Source of the DNA: Certhia americana | Taxonomy: Eukaryota; Chordata; Aves; Passeriformes; Certhiidae | Length of the DNA: 64,000 nucleotides | Assembly (NCBI GenBank): GCA_018697195.1 | Contig: JAGMWU010000053.1 | Span: 348,474 to 412,473, forward strand | Direction: 5' to 3' | In this document: positions 56,460-64,000 of the stretch, one piece after another | How positions within the stretch are numbered: position 1 is the stretch's first letter | Layout: each line of letters starts with the position of its first letter | The notes under the pieces: generated by a model | Database searches by the model: none | What the model was told of the DNA's origin: nothing | Seen by the model: the letters and a program-made list of their open reading frames with translations, nothing else | Made by a program: the position numbers and the translations under genes

Positions 56460-59400
56460 GTACTGGGCCTTCCAAGGGGTGGGGTGGGAAGCCACGACCC
56501 CTGTGGCACTGTGGCGTCCTGCTGTGGTGGTGTGGCAGGAACAGCCGATGCCTTCCGCTCCTTGGAAGGGGGAGCCCTGCCATCGCTGGCGTGCCGAGGT
56601 GGTAACTGAGTGTTGGCAAATAAGATACGGGAGGAGCTTTTGTGTGACGTTCCCAGGAGTTCATTACCCTCACTGGAAGAGGGTCAGGGACAAAAGCCAG
56701 AGAACAGAGAGTCCAAGGTTTTTAAGTCCAGGGACAAGGGTGAAGCACATGGAGATGAGGCGGGGCTGCAGGGGGATAACCAGCCAAGGCTCAGAGTGGT
56801 AAAACAGGGGAATCAGCCAGGGAGGGGAGGACACAGAACTGGGGAGCGAACAAGGGATGGCATGACCTGGATGACACACCTGGGGAGATTAATATAAAAC
56901 TACAAGATACTGTGAGACAATGCTCCTTTTATGGGGGCCCCATCCCAATGATGCTGCTCCTCAGCAGCCCCGAGCACGAGGGATGCAACATCCCACATGC
57001 AGCACAGCAGGGTGAGACTGCGCTCCTTGGAGGGTGCTGGGGTCTGAATCCTGCTCCTTCCCTCACACTGGGCTAAACATCTTCCCAGGCCTTCAGACCC
57101 ATCCTTGGAACAGCTGGAGCTCACTTTGCAAGCCTTCCCCCAAGGTCCTTCTCCTCTGCAGCCCATGGGATGCTCCCTGCCCTAGACCAGAGTGCTGATC
57201 CCAAAAGCCAAGAGACTAGCCCAAACCCCAACAAACCCATCCCAAATCCCGACAAACCCATTCCAAACCCTGACAAACCCATCCCAAACCCTGGCAAACC
57301 CACCCCAAAAGCCAACAACTCATCCCAAACCTCAACAAACCCATCCCAAAAGCCAACAACCCATCCCAAACCTTGACAAACCTATCCAAAAACCCAACAA
57401 CCCATCCCAAAAGCCAACAACCCATCCCAAACCTTGACAAACCCATCCCAAAACCCAACAACCCATCCCAAAAGCCAACAACCCATCCTAAAAGCCAACA
57501 AACCTATCCCAAACCTCAACAAGCCTATCCCAAGAGCCAACAATCCATCCCAAAAGCCAACAACCCATCCTAAACCTCGACAAACCCATCCCAAAAGCCA
57601 TCAACCCATCCCAAACCCTAACAAACCCATCCAGAACTAAACCAACTCATCCCAGAACTCAATGATTCATCAGTACTAAACAAACCCATCCCAAACCCCA
57701 ACAAATCCATCCCAGAACTAAACAAACCCATCCCAGAACTAAACAAACCCATCCCAAAATCTAACCATGGAGCTCCAGAGGCACGTAAAGACATGACCCC
57801 CATGCCATGGATGTGTCCCTGGTGCTGCTGGCAGCAGATTCTCCATCCCAATCCTGGGACTGGCTCAGTTGGTCAGAGCATGGTGCTAATAATGCCAAGG
57901 TTTTGGGTTCCACCCCCACGCGGGCCCATTTACGCAATAATTGGACTTGATTATGCTTGTGGGTCCTTTCCAAATCAGAATATTCTCTGACTTCTGTGAA
58001 TATCTCTCCATATGTGAGGTGCCAGTGCCTCCAAACATTGTGCTGAAGATGAAATGAAACCATACTTAGACTTTTGCTCTGGTCTTTTTCACTCTTTGGA
58101 GTGAAATTTTTGCCTCTGTGGAGAGTCTTTTTGGCCAGTGAAGGTTTTACCCATGAGACCAAGGCAGGGGGTGCTGGATGCAGTCTGTGTGTTATTTAAA
58201 TATAAGAATAGCCACAAACAGGTCCCTGCATTTTACTGCAGACTGGAATATCTACAACATAGGCATAAATCAAAACTCTAAATGGTCCCACTGGCAGTCA
58301 CTGACTTAATTTCTTTCTGCCTGCTGCCACCTTGACTCCTCAGACATTTCCGGGGTCATTTTGTTGTTTCACTGGAAGGGGCTGCCCAGGGAGGTTTGGA
58401 GTCCCCATCCCTGGAGGTGTCCTGGGAAGGCCTGGATGTGGCACTCAGTGCTCTGGGCTGGTGACAATGTGGGGATGGGGCACAGCTTGGCCTCAATGAC
58501 CTTGGAGTTCTTTTCCAACCTAAATCATTCTGGATTCTGTATTTTCTTTTAAGCCCTCAGAGAAATATGGCTCAGGCACTCAGTCTCCTTATGGAGACTT
58601 TCTACAGAAGCTCTCTAGAGTTGGCCTATTTACACCAAATGTGTTTGACAGAATGAGGTATTTTATAGGGTGAACGAGGTGTTCTATAGGGTTTCTATAC
58701 CTGAATGAGGTGTTCTGTGCTAAAATGAGGCATTTTGTAGCAGAATTCTCTCCCAGAACCGGGGATTCTGTAGGGTTTATCCCAGAGCAGATCTGTGGCC
58801 ACCTGCAGATAACACAAAGGACATCGCCACCTCCTGGCAAAGGGACAGTAACGGTTTAACACCGGAGTGAGGCTGGGGAAAGGAATTCAGGGTCTCTCCC
58901 CCAATTTCCAATCTGCACCGGCATTACCAAGTCCTGGTGCCTGTGGGTGCTGAGCAGCTAGAAGGGCAGGGGCACCAGAAAGGAAAATCATGGAGTGATG
59001 GAATATCCTGAGTTGGAAGGGACCTTCAGGGATCATCAGTCCAGTCCCTGTCCCTGCACAGACACCCCAACAATCCCACCCTGAGCATCCCTGGGAGCGG
59101 TGTCCAAAGGCTCCTGGAGCTCTGGCAGCCTCGGGGCTGGGACCATTCCCTGGGGAGCCTGGGCAGTGCCCAGCAGCCTCGGGGGGAAGAACCTTTCCCT
59201 GAGCTCCATCCCCAGGCCTGACACAGCTCCAGCCATTCCTGGGCTGCTGTCCCTGTGCCAGAGCAGAGCTCAGCCCCTGCCCCTCTGCCTCCCCTCAGGA
59301 GGAGCTGCAGCCCCCGAGGAGCCTCCCCTCAGTCTCCTCTGCCCCAGCTGAAGGAGCCAAGTGCCCTCAGCTGCTCCTCAGACCCTTCCCCAGCTCCGTG

Positions 59401-62400
59401 TCCCTCCTTTGGACACTCTCCAACAGCTTTGGATCCCTCTGATCTTGTGGTGCCCAAAGTGTCCCCAGCACTGGAGGTGAGGCTGCCCCAGTGCAGAGCA
59501 GAGTGGGACAATCCCTCCCTGTGCCTGGTGCCCCCCAGGGCACGGTGACCCTTTGGGCTGCCAGGACACAGCGATCACTCAGATCCAACTTGCCACCGAG
59601 CAGGAACACGAGGCTGAATGACACCCCACAAACCCAGCACTAAGATTCCCCACATAAATGTGGTGCCTCCTTTCTTGCCTCACCAAAGTCAAAGGACTTC
59701 AGCTGGATTTAAGGGATTAGGTGAGCTGAGATAAGCCAGGAATTCTGCTCTGGAGCAGAACAGAATTCAGCCACTGTTGGGTCTCAATTAATTACAAGAC
59801 ATTCCAAGTTTCCTGTGTCACGTGCCTCAAATGAGTTGTGCTGAGGCTATCAGCAGAGCAGCAGGATGGCAGGAGGTCTCTCTTCCTCTTCTCCAGGGGG
59901 ATGCCCTGGAACAGGCCATCATCAGCCAGGCTCCCCAGGTGGAGAAGCTGGTGGCCACCACAGCCCACGAGAGGATGCCCTGGTACCACGGCAATATCAG
60001 CCGGGAGGAAGCGGAGCGGAGACTCTACTCGGGGGCACAGCCTGATGGGAAGTTCCTGTGAGTATCCAAACCCCTGGAAGATGCTGGGATCCCTGGATTT
60101 TTACCATTTCCCACCCCCACTGCCCTGCTGTTACCGGTTTCACGTGACAGAGTAGCTAAATTTGCTCAGGGTGATTACAGGTATTTCAAAGATTGGCTGA
60201 GCCCCAAATCTCTTCTTGTCCAGTGTCTGTCCCCCAAGAAGAGCCAATCTGGAGTTTTACTTGTTTCTCATATTTCAATATCTCTATAAAGTTTGTTTGT
60301 AAAATCCTGCTACTGCACAGGATGATGAGGGGCAGAGGGTTCAGTGGGAGAAGATATTAAACACTGACAGGCTGGCAGTGTAAGGCCCAGAAAACACAGG
60401 AGAAAGTTTTGCTTTGCATCTCTGCCCTGCTGAGACAGCCTTAATATAATTTAATTCTCTCTTGGATGACTTAAGGAAAGAAAGAATTAGCTGGAGAACA
60501 ATTCTTCATGAGCTAGAGCAATAGGACAGGGAGGAATGGTTTGAAACTAAGAGTAGGGTTAGGTGGGATAACAACTGGGAATTGTTGGCTGTGAGGGTGG
60601 GCAGGCCCTGGCACAGGGCGCCCAGAGCAGCTGTGGCTGCCCAAGGTCAGGCTGGACATTGGGGTTTGGAGCAGCCTGGGACAGTGGAAGGAGCTGGAAC
60701 TGGGTGACCTTTAAGGTTTTTTTGAACCTAAAGCTGATTTTGAGATTCTGTGGTTCTGTGAGAGGGATGAAAAACTGGAGGTGAAGGGTCCCTCCTCAGC
60801 CCCTTCAGAGGGGGTTAGAATCTGCTGGAGAGGAGTCTGAGGCTGCAGGTGAAGATCCCTCCTCAGCCTCTGCAGAGGGTGTTGGGAAGGTGACAATCCA
60901 AATGAACCCAGCTTTAGGCTTTTGGTCAGGTCTGCCTTAATCTTTGGAGTGGAGTTTTGGCCTCTGTGAGGGTTTTTGCCTTAATGGAAGGGGTTTTTTT
61001 GCCTGAGGTAGCAGGTACTGGATCAGGTCTGTTATATAAATTTAAAAATAGCTCCAGACAGGCTCTTGCATTCTATTTTGGACTGGAATATATATAATTA
61101 ATGCATTTCATACAGGGATGCAGGGACACCTCTCCATGTGTCCACTCACCACTGACACTGACAATCCTCAGAGTAAAACCAAGCACTGCTTTTAAGAATT
61201 TATTAATAATTTTCCTTCCTGCCAGGCTGAGAGAAAAGAAGGAGAACCGTGCCTATGCCCTGTCCCTCGTCTATGGCAAGACTGTCTATCACTACAGGGT
61301 GGATCATGATAAATCTGGGAAATATTCCATTCCTGAGGGCACCAAGTTTGACACGCTCTGGCAGGTACCAAGCTGACTGTCCTCAGAAACTGAGGCACCT
61401 TTTCCTTGCTTTGAAGCATCACCAAATCCCCCCAAATCCCCAGGATAAATAAACCCCTCTAACAGCATCTCTTTAGTGTCAGCGAGTCAGGAATTATTTT
61501 ATTCCTGGCCAGGGTTTGTGTGTGTGGCTGACACAATTCCAGCCTCCACACAGACCCTGATCCAACCCTTTGTCACTTATTTGTACGTTTATATTTATAT
61601 ATTTATACAGAAAAAGAAATTAACGTTCATTGGTTCTAAATGACATCATAACACCATTGTGGGTTCGATCCCCATCACTTAATAATTAATAATTATCAGC
61701 ACTGATCCTCAGGGGTCCCTTCCAACTCAGAATAGTCCATGATTCTGTGCTAATTCTCCTTCATTAATTAGTATTCTATCTTCTACTGATTATTGATTTC
61801 TCTCCTTTTCTGCTAATTAAACCAGATTTTTAACGTTTTTAGGCTTTTTTTTTTCTCCACCAGGGACTATCCAAAGCATAAACTGAATTTTTTTTAATCT
61901 CTTCTATTTCTTCTGGTTTCTCCAAAGTCTCCTTGTGGTCCATAAATTCTGCATTCCAGATGTCCAACCTCAATCCATCTTCCTCTCCCAGGCTTTGTTC
62001 ATTGGAGTATATCAGAGTTAGTTTATCAAAACTGAAAATTCCAGTAATTTTCCCAAGCTGTGCTCCTGCAAAAGCAGATCATGACAACCTTGTTCCGTGC
62101 TGGCAGAGAGTAATTGAAGAATAACACACTATTTATAATTAATACATATATTGGTTGGGATTAATTAATTGAAACAAGACATTTAAGAGTTAAAGCATTA
62201 ACTAAAATTACCCAGGGAGTGGATGCTGGATAGGCTCCACCTGGCTAGGGCTGTCTGAGGGACAGCAACCCCGTTTTGCTGAATTTTCTGAATTCCCAGG
62301 GCTGTTTTCACTCAGAATTTTATTGAAAACAAAGATTTTGGGACATTTTAATGGCGACAGAACCGTGCCAGGCTCCCAACTGCAGTTGAAATCTAAGCCA

Positions 62401-62834
62401 GCCAGAAGGGGAAGGGAAAGCCTGGTGTCACTGGGGTGTGGTCCCAGGGCTGGGATGTTTGTCCCCAGCCTGAGTGATGTCCCCTCTGTGCTGGATCCAG
62501 TGGTGCTGCCATCAACAACTGCCTGGGACCCACGGAACAAACCCTGGAGTTCCTCTGGGAAAGGATTTCTCTTTCTCTCAGGATTTATCCCTCACATCAG
62601 GGACTACAACCCCTCCTGGCTGGCACAACAGTAGCACTGCACTGAACATGCCCTACTCAGCCTGGATATCTTGTCTTTTTTGGGCCTTCAAGAATTTCCC
62701 AAGTTCTTCCCAGCTCTGGCAGATATCCAGGGATGCAATCAAACCCTGGGACATCCCTGAGTGCACGGATCACAGAAACAGTCTGGTCCCTGCCTGCCAT
62801 AAATATGAGAGAAAGCCACAAAAGTTGCCTTCAA

Positions 62835-62887
<53 letters not shown>

Positions 62888-62897
62888 NNNNNNNNNN

Positions 62898-62946
<49 letters not shown>

Positions 62947-63786
62947 AAAGGAAAAAAAGATGATTTTCTCCTCACAACAATCTCTTTTTCCTCCCATCCT
63001 TTTTTCAGTTGGTGGAGTACTTAAAACTGAAACCAGATGGGTTGATTTTCTACCTGAGGGAAGCCTGCCCCAACCCCAACATGCCAGGTGAGTGACACCT
63101 CTCAGTGCCACCCCTGGCCTTGGTTTGCCACCAACTGGTGCCAGCTGGAGCAGTGCCAGCCCAAATTCCCCTTCCTGTGCCCAGCCCTGGTGCGGAGAGG
63201 GCAGTGAGGGCTCTGCCCCTCTGGCAAACTGGGCCAGTCTCCCGTGGTGGTGTCACTCACCAGGCCTGGCCTGAGGTGGCCCAAAGAGAGGAGCAGGTGG
63301 CCAAATGGATTTGGTGCCAAGCAGACTGGGAATTTGGAGCATGACCCACTTTAGGCAGCAGGAAAATCCATGTCCTGCAAGGCTGGGCCCTGCTGGCTCT
63401 CTAAACACCCAAAACCAGGGGGCACTTGTGGTCCACGTGTCACAAATGTCACTTCAGACCTGCCCTGTCAGGACAGCTCAGCCACTGCCTGCCCCTGGAC
63501 CCATGGGGTGCTCCATTAGTGGCGCTTTCCCTGAGAAAATTTGGGAATATAACAGCCACATCCAGACACATTTCCACACCTTTGTAGGGTAAAGCTGTGG
63601 AAACTTTCCTTTGGGGGATGGAGGGGATGTGATCAAACCCACAGGGTCCTTGAAGGACCTTGGGGCAAACTCCTGATAACAAACTTCTGATAACAAATTC
63701 CTGAAAACAAACTCCTGATAACAAATCCTCTCTCCTCATTCACAGCCTCTGCAGCACCAGCTCCACCCACCCACCCCTCCGTGAGC
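56058..63786 (+). CDS. ZAP70: ZAP70, N-terminal part (five coding exons, kinase exons off window)
   Basis: This encodes the cytoplasmic Syk-family tyrosine kinase that binds doubly phosphorylated ITAMs of the T-cell receptor CD3 and zeta chains through tandem SH2 domains. Coding segments 56058-56459, 59897-60057, 61226-61364, 63009-63087 and 63746-63786 join in phase to 274 codons (822 nt). The N-SH2 spans about residues 8-102, interdomain A (coiled linker) about 103-162, the C-SH2 about 163-254, and interdomain B starts after that. The phosphotyrosine-binding arginines R17 and R37 (FLLR) and R170 and R190 (FLLR) are present at the human positions, as is linker Y126. It is told from SYK by [14 protein letters not shown] and by [16 protein letters not shown]. 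No frameshift or stop is seen. The activating tyrosines of interdomain B and the kinase domain lie right of the window. Confidence 0.97.
57218..57755. repeat. Minisatellite, about 21-bp unit (AACCCATCCCAAAAGCCAAC)
   Basis: About twenty-five units alternate among AAAGCCAACA, AACCTTGACA, AACCCAACA and AGAACTAAACA forms. As most units are 21 bp, several reading frames stay open across the array without meaning a gene. It lies in the first coding-region intron of ZAP70. Confidence 0.95.
57848..57995 (+). mobile_element. tRNA-Ile-derived SINE with CR1 tail (TguSINE1-like)
   Basis: The head keeps B-box-like and anticodon-region sequence of tRNA-Ile: GGCTCAGTTGGTCAGAGCAT, GGTGCTAATAATGCCAAGG and GGGTTCCACCC. 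The body ends TTGTGGGTCCTTTCCAAATC and AGAATATTCTCTGAC, a CR1 3' tail. SINEs of this build, moved by CR1, are known from zebra finch. The A-box end is degraded. Confidence 0.85.
58062..58265 (+). repeat. Unclassified interspersed repeat, copy A
   Basis: It shares with 60925-61105 the ordered blocks CTTTGGAGTG, TTTTGCCTCTGTG, TTATTTAAATATAAGAATAGC, CAGGTCCCTGCATT and GACTGGAATAT. I do not recognise the family. Confidence 0.6.
58362..58548 (+). mobile_element. CR1 LINE 3' fragment
   Basis: GGGGCTGCCCAGGGAGGTTT, CTGGATGTGGCACTCAGTGC and GAGTTCTTTTCCAACCTAAA with the tail CATTCTGGATTCTGTA. Confidence 0.85.
58650..58765. repeat. Degenerate GAATGAGGTNTTTTATAGGG repeat
   Basis: Four to five imperfect units of 25-30 bp with AATGAGGTRTTYTRTAG follow each other. 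Confidence 0.65.
58985..59560 (-). mobile_element. CR1 LINE 3' fragment
   Basis: The plus strand starts GATGGAATATCCTGAGTTGG and continues with GAGCATCCCTGGGAGCGGTG and CTTTGGATCCCTCTGATCTT. It is the same subfamily and orientation as 20.31-20.90 kb and is very similar to it. Confidence 0.85.
59897..60057 (+). CDS. ZAP70: ZAP70 coding exon 2 (interdomain A and start of C-SH2)
   Basis: This 161-nt exon encodes G135 to F187 plus two bases of L188. It starts [18 protein letters not shown], contains the C-SH2 start [20 protein letters not shown] with R170, and ends DGKF before the donor GTGAGT. The acceptor is TTCTCCAG. Confidence 0.95.
60585..60770 (+). mobile_element. CR1 LINE 3' fragment
   Basis: GGGCGCCCAGAGCAGCTGTG, TTGGAGCAGCCTGGGACAGT and the tail ATTCTGTGGTTCTGTGA. 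Confidence 0.85.
60775..60888. repeat. About 56-bp direct repeat, two units
   Basis: Both units hold AGGTGAAG, TCCCTCCTCAGCC and TCAGAGGG/GCAGAGGG followed by GTT. They lie directly after the CR1 tail. Confidence 0.7.
60925..61105 (+). repeat. Unclassified interspersed repeat, copy B
   Basis: Diverged direct copy of 58062-58265 with the same block order: TCTTTGGAGTGGAGTTTTGG, CTGTTATATAAATTTAAAAA, TAGCTCCAGACAGGC and GACTGGAATATATAT. By eye, identity is about two thirds to three quarters. Confidence 0.6.
61226..61364 (+). CDS. ZAP70: ZAP70 coding exon 3 (C-SH2)
   Basis: This 139-nt exon completes L188 and encodes residues 189-234. It starts [19 protein letters not shown], keeps the phosphotyrosine-binding R190 and ends [10 protein letters not shown] before the donor GTACCA. 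The acceptor is CTGCCAG. Position 192 is K here; human has R192, a site of a known disease variant (R192W). Confidence 0.95.
61615..61757 (+). mobile_element. Degraded tRNA-derived SINE with CR1 tail
   Basis: ACACCATTGTGGGTTCGATC and CCCATC resemble the tRNA T-arm region of the SINE at 57.85 kb. The end GGGGTCCCTTCCAACTCAGA plus ATAGTCCATGATTCTGTGC is a CR1-type tail. The 5' tRNA part is poorly kept. Confidence 0.65.
62841..62944. repeat. Poly-A tract interrupted by an assembly gap
   Basis: About 47 A on the left and 47 A on the right flank 10 N. Its true length is unknown. It lies 65 bp upstream of the ZAP70 exon 4 start. Confidence 0.95.
62888..62897. other. Assembly gap (10 N)
   Basis: Ten N lie inside the poly-A tract. 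Confidence 1.
63009..63087 (+). CDS. ZAP70: ZAP70 coding exon 4 (end of C-SH2)
   Basis: This 79-nt exon encodes residues 235-260 ([20 protein letters not shown] and on to PNPNMP) plus one base. The acceptor CTTTTTTCAG is preceded, at 62841-62944, by a long poly-A tract with a gap. The donor is GTGAGT. Confidence 0.95.
63088..63745 (+). other. ZAP70: ZAP70 intron between coding exons 4 and 5
   Basis: This is a 658-bp intron with a 14-bp tandem repeat just before its acceptor; otherwise nothing is recognised. Confidence 0.8.
63667..63726. repeat. 14-bp tandem repeat (AAACTCCTGATAAC) x4
   Basis: Four 14-bp units, three of them with TGATAAC, lie 20 bp upstream of the ZAP70 exon 5 start, in the region where the branch point and polypyrimidine tract belong. 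Confidence 0.95.
63746..63786 (+). CDS. ZAP70: ZAP70 coding exon 5 (start of interdomain B)
   Basis: This short exon of 41 nt encodes A261 to S274 ([14 protein letters not shown]) and ends in phase 0 at the donor GTAAGT. It is a proline/alanine-rich, poorly conserved linker as in the family. The acceptor is TCACAG. The small size makes this call weaker than the others, but phase and composition fit. Confidence 0.85.
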
Positions 63787-64000
63787 GTAAGTTTGGGGAA
63801 GGCTCTGTTTTATGGGGACCTCAGTGGTTTTAATATTGCTGCATTTCAAGCTTGGCTGATCAAACCCTGCTCTTCAAGCGCTGCTTTTGTCTCGAAGCAC
63901 AGGAACTGCACTGGGCTTTATTAAGCCCAGCTGGGATGTTGTTCCCTTTCCAGCTTGGATGGGGGTGGGGAATCGCTGGGCACAGCCCCTGGTAGAGCTG
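63787..64000 (+). other. ZAP70: ZAP70 intron after coding exon 5 (partial)
   Basis: It begins with the donor GTAAGT and runs to the window edge. No further exon is seen. Confidence 0.8.

Larger units (their letters stand above)
56460..59896 (+). other. ZAP70: ZAP70 intron between coding exons 1 and 2
   Basis: This 3.4-kb intron holds a 21-bp minisatellite, a tRNA-derived SINE, one copy of an unclassified repeat and two CR1 pieces. About 56.5-57.2 kb has no recognised feature. Confidence 0.85.
60058..61225 (+). other. ZAP70: ZAP70 intron between coding exons 2 and 3
   Basis: It holds a CR1 piece, a two-unit direct repeat at 60775-60885 and the second copy of the unclassified repeat. The first 500 bp show nothing recognised. 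Confidence 0.85.
61365..63008 (+). other. ZAP70: ZAP70 intron between coding exons 3 and 4
   Basis: It contains a degraded SINE and, next to exon 4, a long poly-A tract with an assembly gap. The part 61.76-62.84 kb has no recognised feature. Confidence 0.85.

Noticed and set aside
57848..57935. Functional tRNA-Ile gene
   Set aside because: The 5' A-box end and acceptor stem are not intact, the T-loop has a changed base, and the sequence continues into a CR1 tail, so it is a SINE.

Overview
The window is nuclear DNA from a bird, most likely a songbird. It is GC-rich, with short single-copy stretches separated by many 3' fragments of CR1 (chicken repeat 1) LINEs. It also has two SINE copies that look derived from tRNA-Ile and end in a CR1 tail, the type described from zebra finch. 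Minisatellites are abundant. There is no bacterial, plasmid or phage content, and coding sequence occurs only as short exons bounded by GT/AG splice sites.

Two genes are clear, and both run off the window. On the minus strand, positions 15739 down to 983 hold the first six coding exons of ADAMTS10 (signal peptide, propeptide, start of the metalloprotease domain). The catalytic zinc site and all C-terminal domains lie beyond the left edge. On the plus strand, 56058-63786 holds the first five coding exons of ZAP70, the T-cell receptor-proximal tyrosine kinase: N-SH2, inter-SH2 linker, C-SH2 and the start of interdomain B. The kinase exons lie beyond the right edge. All splice phases close exactly in both genes, and the ZAP70 numbering stays in step with the human protein. 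The two genes diverge, with start codons about 40.3 kb apart.

The middle (about 16-56 kb) holds no protein gene that I recognise. It contains CpG-rich blocks at about 15.6-16.0 and 18.1-19.0 kb, probably the ADAMTS10 5' end. A tandem duplication of about 4.4 kb follows (19.9-24.3 and 24.3-28.8 kb); its second copy carries so many single-base indels that an assembly artefact must be considered. Other features are minisatellites near 22.8, 23.3, 23.8, 35.5, 38.7, 50.1 and 52.3 kb, and a near-perfect 220-bp inverted repeat around a CR1-filled loop (42.6-44.2 kb). An ETS/RUNX-motif cluster at 54.5 kb is a candidate ZAP70 control region. Two 10-N gaps (52274-52283 and 62888-62897) both lie inside repeats.

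The two genes have no known shared pathway: ADAMTS10 acts in the extracellular matrix (fibrillin microfibrils) and ZAP70 in T-cell signalling. I found no new multi-gene system. The most unusual points are structural: the duplication, the inverted repeat, the shared CR1-CR1 junctions, an unclassified repeat present twice in ZAP70 introns, and the gene adjacency itself.
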